Of a stretch of DNA of 64,000 nt, positions 31,128-42,472 are shown one piece after another. The DNA comes from Liopterus haemorrhoidalis (lineage: Eukaryota > Arthropoda > Insecta > Coleoptera > Dytiscidae): contig OZ020617.1 of the NCBI GenBank assembly GCA_963971575.1, positions 39,900,606-39,964,605 on the forward strand, in the 5' to 3' direction. The notes under the pieces are model-generated. The model had not been told where the DNA came from. It was given only the letters and a program-made list of their open reading frames with translations, and did not search any database. The position numbers and the translations under genes were made by a program. Numbering within the stretch: position 1 is the stretch's first letter; every line of letters starts with the position of its first letter.

Positions 31128-32463
31128 CAGATTAATATTTGTAGATATGTGGCTATAGCTTTATAAATTTTTGACATATTTTACACTCTTACGAAGTAAA
31201 ATGAACTTGTATAAAAATTAGTAACATCAGTAATGATTTATTCGGCATAATTAATAAAATAAATGGAAATTATCTATCTCATTGCGGAATGGTAAAACCA
31301 ATGCCAAAATACAATATCTATCTCATTAGAATCTTATCTTTACATTGTCCATCGAATTAGTGATGCTTTGGACTCTGATTTGTATACATAGTATGAACAT
31401 AATATTTCTTTGGACAACTACACCACAATATGCATCACAATTTTAAGGATTCTAATTACACAAAATATTTAATTAAACACATTGGAATATATTTGGCCCT
31501 CGAAATGTATGTTTTCAGCACATTGTTTAAAACGACTAATTGTGTCCTAACTATACTTATCATAAAATAGTAATATTTTGTAAAAAACATAATAAACGTA
31601 AAAGAATCATGCCCATATAAATTTGATTTTTCATATAATGTAAAGCGTGTTCTACATTCTACAATTCTCATCAAATTTTCATGCTTATTTCTTTGACTAG
31701 AACTTGTACTAGAAATAAATCAGTGAAATTGTACAGTGTGGAACACTTTATGTAGTCAAGGTCAACTTTATTCAAAACTAGATTTGGTCAAACTTTTCTT
31801 GAAAACACATCCAACTTGGAACTCGGTGCATGCGCAGTAGACACTTTTAACAATAGTACCAACATTAAAATTACGCTTGTAAATATTTTGTATTACCACG
31901 TGTTTAATAGTGTTTTGTTGATCATTGGTTTGAATAAGCGAATATATAAATTGTGTTTTGTACGTAAATCAGTAATTTTACAAATCTAATAGCTAGGTTA
32001 TAAACACTTGACAAGATATGAATTATATTTTTATGTTGGTACTTTAAATGAACTGCAACACGTGTAAGAATTTCATTCTCTACCAAAAAATTGAAAAATA
32101 AATTGTATTAAAACTTTCAAAGAAAAAAGTTTAGAAAATTGATGAATAAAGTATAATGTAGAACACGCTTAAAAGACTTCTTTCTCGCAAAACTTTCTGT
32201 TTGAAATTTTGAATTTGAAAATACGTGTTGATCAGACAAAAATGAATATATATTTAGTTAAAAAAAAAAAAAAAAATGAAATATTATGAGGCATCGAAAA
32301 AGATTTTGACAATAAAATTGGAATATGTCTGTTTTTGTTCGAACTCTTTAGACATGGAACAACTGCTGCTGTCTCCATTGTGGCTTATGGCTACTTCTAA
32401 ACTATCTAAAACAACACAAGAAATTAACAACTCAGGCTTGTGCAACACAAAACTAATGACAGT
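31128..32463. other. AT-rich stretch; one inverted-repeat pair
   Basis: No gene recognised. A perfect 16-bp inverted repeat AAGCGTGTTCTACATT lies at 31643-31658 and 32155-32170 and could be the TIRs of a 528-bp element, but no target duplication is visible. Confidence 0.4.
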
Positions 32464-32733
32464 CTAAACAGGTGTTCTCAGTAACTCAAAACAGGCTGCT
32501 TCAAACAGAAATAATGCATTTGGATGTCTTACTTTGAAAGAAAATCTTACGTTGCTTAAAAACTTGCCACTGAGACATATCTTATTTTGTTCAGTTAATT
32601 GTTTAACGGTTTGCAATAGAGCGTCAAATCTCTTATTCCTGTCTTTATAGTCCTTTAAACGACAGTCCCACAAAACAGGACGATCCCTGTATAAATCGAT
32701 CAAATTAAACACTTTTTCGTTTGTCCACTCCAT
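32464..32733 (-). pseudogene. MADF-domain protein fragment or first exon
   Basis: The minus-strand frame starts MEWTNEKVFNLIDLYRDRPV and continues VLWDCRLKDYKDRNKRFDAL, which matches the start of MADF domains (Myb/SANT-like DNA-binding, named after Drosophila Adf-1). The last third of the domain is not recognisable. A good splice donor (AAC|GTAAGA, near 32540 on the minus strand) could end the exon, so this may be the first exon of a host or transposon gene; otherwise it is a decayed copy. MADF proteins are transcription regulators, and some are encoded by PIF/Harbinger transposons. No next exon was identified. Confidence 0.55.
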
Positions 32734-32799
32734 CTATAAACAACGTTGCTCATATGCGTCTGAATCACAACCTGAATTTAAGCCTGAATTGTGCCAACG

Positions 32800-32885
32800 G
32801 TCACGTCTACATTACTGCTGGCATTGCCAACTGGCCTTGCCAACTGGCAAACTGCGGCATAGTGTGGACGCCGCTTAAGACGTGA
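32800..32885. mobile_element. Short palindromic element
   Basis: GTCACGTCT and AGACGTGAC bound an 86-bp imperfect palindrome. The inner arms ACATTACTGCTGGCATTGCC and (inverted) ACACTATGCCGCAGTTTGCC are related. It resembles a minimal TIR element related in sequence style (GCGTCCAC) to the one at 48402-48762. Confidence 0.5.
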
Positions 32886-33105
32886 CTATTTGAAAGAAAA
32901 TTGAGACGTAAAAAATATTAATTTTAAAAATACTTAAGAAACATTTTAAATCCAACGGAAATGTGTAATAAAAATTTATTGGACCAAACGCCGCCACAAT
33001 CCGAAATAAAATTAATAACAATCCATATATATATAAATTTGCAGCGAATTTTCATCTACCTAATAGGATATTTTTTATTATCGAAAAAACTGTTATGTAA
33101 ATAAA

Positions 33106-33910
33106 CAGATTGTATATAGGCGCCATCTTGTAAACCAATTAACGCATATTTGCCTACGACGTGGCAGATTGTAGCTAAAGGTTAATTCTACAAATATGTT
33201 CTACTATTTTGTTCTACTATGAAATCTACTTATTGTTATCGAACTTGGTAATCTATTGTTGCGCCATCATGAATCTCTCGCTGTTCTCAATATAGATTCT
33301 GCGTATAAATCTGATTTAAATGTCTCAAAAAACACGTGTACCAAGTGGAATTTCTAAGCTATAAACAGTCATATCGATAAAATGTTAACGTATTATTTTA
33401 ACGTTTCTACACAAAGCTATGTGAATATAAAAGTTATTCGAAACCCATAAATATATTTAAAAAGTTACAGAACATAAGTAGGACGGTTGCCTATGGAGCA
33501 TAGGGACGCTGATTCGATACCTCCCACCTCCTTCGGATTTTTATCTTCCGATATTGTGCAGACAGCTCTGGGGTCGACTCAGCCTCAAGTATTCAATACT
33601 TATAAGTACCTGTTCATTCAGGGATAATAGGGCCGGTCGAAACGTCACACTGGCCACGTGGCTTTCATATCTATGGCCGGCGGTCTAGGAACGGAGAACT
33701 TACCTTCTCTGCCCCTTATACGCCTATCTAGGCATTGGGAACCTATTATTTATTTATTATTTATTTATGAGCGATAACATTTTTCCAATATTTTTTTCTA
33801 CAATTAAAAATATTCTATTATTTAGATAAAAAATCGGTGCAAAATTTGATGTGTATGGGTAGATACTTACTAATTTTATTTCAGAGTGTCAGTGTTGTAT
33901 AAGAAGCTTG
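33106..33910 (+). repeat. Uncharacterised dispersed repeat (copy 1), split by a SINE
   Basis: A family with other copies at 39515-39790 and 52870-54190. Shared blocks include GATTGTAGCTAAA, GCCGCCATC/GCGCCATC, TAAACAATCATATCGA and TTACTAATTTTATTTCAGA. No coding capacity or clear termini, so its class is unknown. Here a SINE is inserted at 33478-33768. Confidence 0.65.
33478..33768 (+). mobile_element. tRNA-derived SINE, complete copy
   Basis: The head TAGGACGGTTGCCTATGGAG and GGGACGCTGATTCGATACC has polymerase III box-like elements. The body contains GGTCGACTCAGCCTCAAG and GGCCGGCGGTCTAGGAACGG. The 3' end is an (A/T)-rich TTATTTATTTATTATTTATT tail. It is the same family as the split SINE 11085-11195/16911-16990. 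Confidence 0.72.
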
Positions 33911-33935
33911 TTAACTGGCATAAAATGGATATGTA

Positions 33936-34091
33936 CAGTGACGGGCTAAGGAAAATCGGGGCCCTAGGCAAGGTCCCCATTGCGAGCCAAATATTAAAAA
34001 AACTCATAAAATAATGGAAAAAATATATAATAAAACCGTCTTACGGGCCCAAGGCAGTTGCCTAGTCTGCCTAGGTCACAGTCGGCCCCTG
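33936..34091. mobile_element. Possible hAT-type MITE
   Basis: CAGTGACGGGCTAAGG at the left and, inverted, CAGGGGCCGACTGTGACC at the right look like diverged hAT ends around a GGCCC-containing palindromic interior. The flanking octamers agree poorly, so this is tentative. Confidence 0.4.
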
Positions 34092-34312
34092 GGTACTTGT
34101 AACTACTTGTAGTGGGTACTATGTTTTTGAGTTACCCTGTTGTGTTAAAATGGCACATACGGTAGGATATTTTGAGAATTTCAGTTTTTGAAGCAGCCCA
34201 CGGAAATTGTTTGTTGATAATGGACTTGTCTCTTTTTGCATGAATGCCTCATGCCTCATATATATTAATCAAAAATAGATCTCGATATAACGAAACCGAA
34301 CTCATTGGGGTT

Positions 34313-34858
34313 GCTTGTGTATTATACTTGAAAAAAAAAAGAAACAAGACATAGCAGTTATAATCAAGACCTTATATTACGCCTATGTTTCTAGCATTCT
34401 CAATTATTACTCTATCATATGGAATCGTATGTATGATAAATACATTAATAAGTTAGAAAAAGTACAAATTAAAGCCGTGAAATACATTCTAGTTAAAGAA
34501 AAAACAGGGCTTACTGACTACAGTTCAGCTCTACTGGAACTAAATATGTCGTCACTAAGGAATCGTCGCACATTGTGGGATATGGTTAAAATTATATAAA
34601 ATTTGCAACAGTATTATAGACTGCAATGATCTGTTAATGTTTTTCACTTTTCTAGTTCCGTCTTATAATGTCCGCAACCAACATTCGTTTTTCGTTTCCA
34701 AAACTAATAATAATATATTTTCTAATTCACCCATTGAAAGGATGTCTTCCACATTCAACAATGTCTTCAATAATGTTGAAATTTCAAATTACACATTAAA
34801 TAAATTTAAATCACATTGTAAAATTATATTACAACATTTGGATTCAAGTTTAGTTTAA
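34313..34858 (+). pseudogene. LINE reverse-transcriptase C-terminus (CR1/Jockey-like)
   Basis: The first frame reads VIIKTLYYAYVSSILNYYSI, then KLEKVQIKAVKYIL and LRNRRTLWDMVKII, the conserved segment after the RT domain in CR1/Jockey-like LINEs. A frame change near 34590 leads to a second frame with FLVPSYNVRNQHSFF and PIERMSSTFNNVF, the usual C-terminal end, stopping at 34858. The RT catalytic part is absent. The 3' end of the element is not defined. Confidence 0.78.
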
Positions 34859-35441
34859 CTCCAGTTGCTTCTGTTTAAATTGTTGTATTATATAACTATC
34901 TTGTTGTATTACTTTTCTTCGTACATGACTGTGGCGAATTTTTCAATTCAGTATATAATAGTTATAAATACTTGTTAAAATTTTTCAAATCAAAAATAAA
35001 ATCGTTGCAGTCAACATATTACACGATACCACAGTGTAATATGAAACTTTGCGCACGTGATTGTTCAAAAAATTCTTGAACACTGCTATGGGTTCGTCCT
35101 GTTTATGATCTTAAAATCTAAAATAAAATAAAAGTAAAATAAATATATATAAATAAATACATGCATTCTCTTTGATTGTGACTCACGTAGATTTTGATAT
35201 TTTTGAATGTTGGTTTTCAATCCATAATGGTTTTTCCATTGCAACTATTTTAGTTGTTCCAGTCACACTGGGGTGTGGTCCAGTGGGTCCGGACCGCCCC
35301 TAAGATTCAAGGGGAATATTTTTAATTATACCATAATAAGTAAAAAAGCTCAAAATATGTTGGATATATAATATAAACATACGAAATATATTTTTATGAA
35401 ACGTCATAATATCAGTATCTATTACTTAAGAAATTTCTACA

Positions 35442-36532
35442 CAGTGCCGCAACAACATAAATTGGCGCCTAGTGAGTAAAATTATTTGGCGCCCACCCCC
35501 CACCCTCTCTAATTACATACGCAATTTTTAGAATTTTATGCTAGGGTGATTGCATCAGTTAAAGGAACGTTTAAGACATTTACTTATGTTGTTTTCTTCA
35601 CCAAAATGTTATTTAAGATATTTACTTACCATATTTTATCGAGAATCCTTAAAATCTTATTGTTTTATTCTGATGCAAGCGGAAATAAAACAAAAACTTG
35701 ATTATAACTTTATTATTTAAAAAAATAAAAAACATAACTTTATTCATAAAAATCACAAAATCACCAGTAAAGGAGCACTTACTCCTAATAAAGGAACTAT
35801 CTTATTACCAGTAAAGGAACATACAAAAATATATATTATAAAGTCATTTTTTAACAATAAATTAATAAAAAAAAATTGTAAAAAACATTCGTTGGTATTA
35901 TTTTTTGGTTTAGTTTTAACCTTTTTCTTTGGTTTGGTTTAAATTGCAATATTAACGATTTTATTAACAAATTATGTCACAAATCTTTTAATTAGCTCAA
36001 AAATCATGATAATCAACTAATATAAAAAAGGACTAAGTAGTAGACATTATTGCAAGAGAATGTCCTGTCAAGAAAGTAAAATCAGAACAAACGTCCCGAA
36101 ATGATTCGTATCGCCAATTGATTTGAGATAATATAGTATCAATTATCATGTAACAATCCTTTATAAAAATATCTTTGGATGTTGCTAGGTGCGTTTAGGC
36201 CAAATATACGCCTAACTTAACGTTTACGTTTCATCGAAAAATAACTTTTAATACCTATTTTATCTGATGTAACGTTTGCTTTAGCAAATATATCTTCCAG
36301 GTTCTCATTTCTGTATTCTTTCACAGTCGACATCAAACCATTCAATATTCTAGTTGCAGCATCAATTGTGACTTTTTTTATATAAGACAAATTAACTAAA
36401 TTTTGTGTTGATTATAGTTTATTAATATAAAAAATAATAATTAAAAAAAAAAAAAATTTGGCCATTTGGCGCCCCTATGAATCCGGCGCCTGGTGCGGCG
36501 GCACCGCTCGCACCACCCTTGTTGCAGCACTG
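35442..36532. mobile_element. 1.09-kb non-autonomous hAT element
   Basis: TIRs CAGTGCCGCAACAACA and, inverted, CAGTGCTGCAACAAGG, with subterminal GGCGCC motifs at both ends. The flanks TTTCTACA (35434-35441) and TTTCTACT (36533-36540) match at 7 of 8. No transposase is seen in the AT-rich interior. AGTAAAGGA(A/G)C motifs recur there (35763-35823). Confidence 0.88.
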
Positions 36533-36540
36533 TTTCTACT

Positions 36541-37230
36541 GCATTTATCCTGCGCCGCTTCTCTAATACTCCTGTAATAAGAAAGTAATCGTTCAGCTGT
36601 ATATTTGTATTTCATATAAATTAGAACTCTATTCAATAATCAGTTGAACGGTTGAGGTTCGAGCGACGTTATCTACATTCAAGAGCTTAAAAATGTTTAT
36701 AAGTGACTAAAAACTGATGATACCCTTTTGTACTTTTTGCTTTTCACCAAACAAATAGTTGTTTTATCAGCACAATTTAAGGACCACCTTTAAAAAAAAA
36801 AATCTGTGTGGGCCCCTGGTTCCAGTTTAGAAATTTAATGTTCCTTTGGTCGACATAAACCCATTAAGGGGGTTAGAATCGCGTATGATTAAATTTATAA
36901 GCACTTAATAATGAAAACTTCCCTATTACATTATTCGCATTGAATATAATCGCGTTTTAAAAACAGGCGTAATAAGAGAACTTACTGTACGGAATATAGG
37001 GATTAAAAATATAAAGATCATTTTCTTGTATGCTTAAGTTAACTAATTGATTGTTTTTGTGAACAAAATATACTATATTCTAAATACTTTTTTTACAGGA
37101 AAACATTTTTTACTTAACTTATAAATACTGTAATTTATGAAATACATGAAAAACCAATAATGTACCTTGTTTTGACGTTTTAAATTCCATTTAAAAATAG
37201 TTATCGTTTTCAGACGGTTTTATAATTAAT
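36541..37230. other. AT-rich spacer
   Basis: No recognised feature. Confidence 0.45.
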
Positions 37231-37421
37231 GTAATATGGCTGCAGCTATTTTTATAAATACGTCAAAGAAAACATTAAAAAATTAAAAACTGAAATAAAT
37301 ATGTTATAAAATGTACATGTTTTAATGTAATGGATGCAGATATTTTTACAAATACACAAAGAAAACATTAAAAAATTAAAAAGTCTGGAATAAATATGTT
37401 ATTAAATGCACATGTTTTAAA
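37231..37421. repeat. Tandem duplication, about 95-bp unit, two copies
   Basis: The block from GTAATATGGCTGCAGC to ACATGTTTTAA is repeated immediately downstream (GTAATGGATGCAG ... ACATGTTTTAA) with about 85-90% identity. Confidence 0.8.
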
Positions 37422-38616
37422 AATAGTTTAATTTAGTTAATAATTAACTTAATTTTTCCAAACCAATGTAGGATGTTTGACTAACTAACCAGGTAAAGCA
37501 CCATAAAGAATTATTAACAAAATAAAATAAAATTATAATGGTCCTTCTACATCACTGTATGGTGTCGTGTATTTGATTTAGATTACCTGAAAGCACTGAT
37601 CATATCTAAGTTTGTTTTTATAAAATTTAAATTACTTTTTAAACACTTAAATGATCAATAAAACCACCTTAATTCTCAAAGAAATAAAACCGTATATTAA
37701 TTACCTACCCCATATTGGTTACAGTATGTCCAATTATTAACTTTCAATTAAAAAATCATTTTCTGAAAACATCAAAGGTACTAACATCAAACGTTAATGT
37801 CATAAAGTAGAAAAACAAACAAATTTAAAATAAAAAATTCTATTTATAGTAAATGCACAATAATAAATCTTCTACGTCACTTAAAATTATGTGTATATTT
37901 ATTCATAGATTATAAAAATGTAAATGACAAATTTTCTCTGCATTTTATTTATATTCATAAATATAGTAAGAAGCTCGTTGTTCATATATGGAACATGCAG
38001 CTAAAGGAAACGAAGCGTTAGCCAACTTATTCTCAATTTAAAAAATCTGACATGGTTAATACAGAGGAGTTCTGGAAAAAACAATCATACTGAAGATGAT
38101 ATTTTCTAAAATCGACTATTAAAGTTTATTATTTTTTGTTGCTCAGTGTTATTAAACTTATGCAATAGAGCAATCAATATATTTCAGAGAAAATAAAATA
38201 GGACTTATAAATTAAATGCTTTCTTGGATTTTTCTCTTGGATATAAATTCTTAATGAGCTCATCACTTTAATCTATGACTAGTATATTAAAATTTTTTAC
38301 AGTCATTCGAAATTAGTAATTACGAGCTAATAGCTGACATTAATACCTCCAAAATATCCAACAATGGACTATGCTTCCTTCCTCCGTTCATCACCGTTTG
38401 TGATTTTTCTCATTGAAAATTTTGAAGATTTAAATGATCTTATATCAGACTTAGAACTTCCCAATAGTCTAGTGCTTAAGTTGAAAGATACTGCAAAGAT
38501 AATGCCATTTGGCACACCTGTTCTTTATAAAAATCAAATCATTTTGTCCCGCAGAACCTATTTGTGAAAGAAGTCAGAATCAAGATGGCGGCGAAATTAG
38601 TGCTCCAATTATTCCA
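37422..38616. other. AT-rich stretch without supported genes
   Basis: A 67-codon frame at 38364-38567 (MDYASFLRSS...) lacks homology I can recognise and overlaps repeat DNA at its end. Confidence 0.45.
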
Positions 38617-38672
38617 CTGTTGGAAATGACTAAGAATAGACCTAATATCTTCAGTTTGGTGTATTGTAAGAG
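38617..38672 (+). repeat. Dispersed repeat, inverted copy at 39939-39993
   Basis: CTGTTGGAAATGACTAAGAA through TCTTCAGTTTGGTGTATTGT is present as the reverse complement at 39939-39993 with few changes. The two may be arms of a larger inverted structure around the hAT MITE and dispersed repeat between them. Confidence 0.75.
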
Positions 38673-39061
38673 CGCGCGTCTTCAGCTAAAATCAAGATTG
38701 CGGCCGAAATGTGTAAAGTTTCAACTTACTTTTTATATCACTCTCAACCAAATCGGACCTGTAAATTAGAAAAATGAAATAAAAAAAGGCATATGACTTG
38801 TTATTATTCGGGTTTTACTCGAAAAGAAATAAAACAATTTACATATGCGGCCGGAACGGCTGTAAATTATGACATTTAAGTAAGATGCTCCATGCATATA
38901 CGGAATGCATCTATTTGCTTAGATTTATCCGCAGCACCTCAAATGAAGCCGGTTTCGAAATAACGCTCGAAAATTGAATTTTGCTAGTTACATCAAATTT
39001 GTTGAGTTGCATATAAATTTCTAGTACATAGAAGTCGTAGATTTTGAAAACAGAGTTAATT

Positions 39062-39208
39062 CAATGGCAGATTAAGTTGCTTGGGGGCCCTGGGAGGTAA
39101 AATTAAAATGGGCCTTCTATTATTTTAAATAGAATGGAAATATTTGTATATAAGCCTCGGTAGGCCCCAGGTGGCCGCCCAGTCCGCCCACCGCTTAATG
39201 CGCCTCTG
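39062..39208. mobile_element. 147-bp hAT-type MITE
   Basis: TIRs CAATGGCAGATTAAG and, inverted, CAGAGGCGCATTAAG. An exact 8-bp duplication AGTTAATT lies at 39054-39061 and 39209-39216. The GC-rich interior carries GGGGGCCCTGGG and GGCCCCAGGTGG. Confidence 0.92.
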
Positions 39209-39514
39209 AGTTAATTTGAAGATTTGCTGCATACAAGATTATATTTTTCCCGAAAAAAATAATTACATGTATTTTTTACATAACTGTGAGATACATTACA
39301 CGTCCATACATTATACGTATGTCCTACAGATTTAGGAAGAAAGAAACAAAATGTTAATTCGCAGATTTGCAGTGATAGAGTATATCATCATGTCTCGAAT
39401 TTGGGGAAAAAAACTATCAAAATTTACATTAAGTTAATAGAAAACGAGCCATAACATTCGAAAACGTTAACAAAATTCGTTAGCCATTTCGGAAATCATT
39501 TTTTTTTGCATCTG

Positions 39515-39790
39515 AGAATAAATTATGGACGGTATTTTGTAAACTAAGCGACGGATATTTGCGTACGGCGCGGCAAATTGTAGCTAAAAGTTCATTTTAC
39601 AAATTTGTATTTAGCTATTTCGCTCTATTATAAAAATAAGTTATTGTTATCGTAATTGGCGCGTTATTTTCGCCGCCATCTTGAATCTACCTCCTTTCAC
39701 AAGTAGGTGCTGCGGGTCAAAATGATTTAATTTTTATAAAGAACACGTGTGGCAAATGGCATTCCATTATCACCAAGTGCTGTATCAACG
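39515..39790 (+). repeat. Uncharacterised dispersed repeat (copy 2)
   Basis: Shares AAATTGTAGCTAAAAGTTCA, GTTATTGTTATCG, CGCCGCCATCTTGAATCTAC and AAAATGATTTAATTTTTATA with the copies at 33106 and 52870. Confidence 0.6.
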
Positions 39791-40459
39791 TAAAATATGG
39801 TGCGTAGGCACTAGACTACTACCAAATACAATTATATTTTCTGGATCTCCAAAGAAACATGTGTTCTGATCTTATATTGTAGATCAACATCTTTCCATTT
39901 AGCTGAATTAAAATTCAATGCCACGCACTTTAATTTTCTCTTACAATGCACCAAACTGAAGACAATAGGTCTATTCTTAGTAATTTCCAACAGTTTCTTA
40001 CTATCAGCCGCAATCGCTGAGTAATTTTAACGCACTCTTACGAATTCGGTCGCCTTATAATAACAACCAAATTATTCTATTAACAGACGTAATATTTTTC
40101 ATAAATAAGCATCTTTGATCTCAATAATTAATATTGATTAACCCTCCTTTCATATCCACCATATTGATAGCATTTTGTTGTTTGTTGACAATCCTACCTT
40201 CGATGTCGATGGAGCTAGTTGTCCAGACTGGCACAAGACTCTTCTTTTCACTACATTTTCTTATATTATCCATTTTTCATCACCGGTTACTAAACGATTC
40301 AAAAATAGATTAGTCCTGAAGCGAGAGAGTGAATAAGAACTGATGGTAACACAATCATGCAATCTAGCAGACAACTCACGCGGATCCATTTTGCATGTAG
40401 AAAGTGTTCCATCTTGAACACGTAGAAAGATTGTTGCCGGCGACTATAGGTGCAGGCTA

Positions 40460-41330
40460 GACGGTGCCGACCGGCGAGGATAAATATATCTTTACTTTCA
40501 AATATACACAGACACGTCGAAAGATTTATCGATAATTTATCGGCTTTTATAAGCGCTTGCTCTTGGAGCTTATTGATGTCGGTTAGCATACACATAGGAA
40601 GATTGTTACATACATCTGTTTGAAATTTCTTAATTAAAAAATGGTCTGGATTAAAATAAATGTTACTGCATGTTTTTAGCACTTGTTGATGTCAGTTTGT
40701 GCACACGTACAAAGATTGTTACCGGCGGTATACTGAAATTTTTTCATTAATAAATTACCTGGTTTATAATAAGTTCCTGTACCTGCTTCAGGATGTTATA
40801 TACTCAGTAAAACTTGACATTCCTTCAGCCTAGATGTTGTAAAACAAATCATAATAAAATATTAAAACTTATTCTGGCGATAAATAGTTGTAAACATCGG
40901 TGATTCGTTTCAGTAAAGAAATTGCATTAATATCTATGAAATATAATCAAAAAAATTAACAAAATATTAAAAAGAAGCGACTGCCAACTTCTTGTAAGCT
41001 GATAAATAATATCTCAAATAATCCTGTTTACTTATAGGCGCATGATCCATGCGCCTACATTTGCATTACAACATCTAGTTTGTAGAAGTTGCCAGTTTTT
41101 GTAGGTATATAACACCCCCAAACAGGTACAGGAACTTTTATTATAAGCCAGGTAATTTTTTAATGAAAAAATTTCAGTAAATCGTCGGTAACAGTCTTTG
41201 TACCTGTGCACAAACTGACATCAAGAAGTACTAGAATATGCGCTTATAATTGCCGATAAAACGGTGCCGGAACCCTTCTACGTATTCGTACCCTTACAAA
41301 TATAATCTTTCGTATGTGATCCGGAACTAT
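40460..41330. mobile_element. Foldback-like element with repeated arms
   Basis: The block 40681-40850 (TTGATGTCAGTTTGTGCACA, ACAAAGATTGTTACCGGCGG, TTCCTGTACCTG) is repeated inverted at 41055-41228 with about 85-90% identity. A diverged direct copy of the same block precedes it at 40566-40680. The outer parts (TTATAAGCGC with GCGCTTATAA) also pair. Multiple direct units within inverted arms is a foldback-type structure. No coding capacity or clear target duplication; the short open frame on the minus strand is repeat-derived. Confidence 0.65.
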
Positions 41331-42421
41331 ATATATATATATGTTGGCTATTTGAAGTTTTCTTGCGACCTTTTTGCAAAATATTGCGAAGAATAAAGAA
41401 AAATGCTCAGAAAAAGGAGCGTAATAAACGGATAAAATTGTTTTTTTCGGTAAACGTTATAATAAGTAACAAGAGAAACAATAGTCAGATTTTTTAAAGA
41501 ATATAGCTTTGTTTTTAGAGCCGTTTCTAACGACTTATTATCGTCAGACGCAGGCGCAGTGTTATTTAGTATACTCCTATGAACTCTACGCTTACGTGTG
41601 ACGATAATAAACCGTTATAAATGGCTCTACGAACAGACCTTATGTTCCGCTAACGCTTCGCTTCAAAATAACAAATAAGGGTTAAGCACAAAATTGTAAA
41701 AAATGGAACAAAAATTTCAAACTTTCTAGGCGATTTATTATTAGAAAATTCTTTTAAAAATCATTCGTTGAAAGTTGAAATAAATTATTCCATTATTTAG
41801 AATAAGCATGTGTTTGTAAATGTAATTTATAAATGTTATTTGTAAAATAATGTCTTTATGATAGGTGTTTATGTATTTGTCTCGCCCTCTGTCAAAACAA
41901 TATTCAACAACACACATACAAAATGTTTTTGGCAGACTTTAGGAATGTCTTTTTCATGTTAAAATCTTCATTTAACACTCCATTTCTAGAGACCAAGAAA
42001 ACGAACGTTTTTAGCTGATGAATACAGTTTTTTTTGACACTTGACATTTGTCTGACTTCTATCGACTTTTTATTAAAGAAGGAGAATATCGATCTTTAAA
42101 AAAGGACGTCGGAGGATAATATCAGTCACTTAAAAAAAGTGGTACAACGTTTCTAGATTCGAATACTTCAACTCAACAAATCGATTACAGAAACCTTCTA
42201 TTTCTTGTTCTTGTTTATAAACTGTCAGTCGAGTGAGTTTTGTCCTCACTTAATGTTTTAAATGATATGCCTTCTGTCCACGAAGCCTATCGTCATAAAT
42301 GCGTACTCAAAATATTTTACTCCGCGACAGTTCATGTACGTTTAAGCCTTCTGTCTAAAAAATGTATTATCATGTACTTTGTTACATGATTACAAACAGG
42401 GGTGTTGTGGTGCCAGGACGC
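41331..42421. other. AT-rich stretch without recognised features
   Basis: No gene recognised. A (TA)n run lies near 41330-41342. Confidence 0.45.
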
Positions 42422-42472
42422 ACCAGGGCGCCGCCCCGTTGCTTTTTTTGATTGGCAGGGCGCCGCCCTGGT
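42422..42472. repeat. GC-rich hairpin in AT-rich DNA
   Basis: ACCAGGGCGCCGCCC (42422-42436) and GGGCGCCGCCCTGGT (42458-42472) pair at 14 of 15 positions around a T-rich loop; CAGGGCGCCGCCC is also a direct repeat within it. An upstream CAGGGGTGTTGTGG could be a hAT end but has no partner. Confidence 0.75.
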
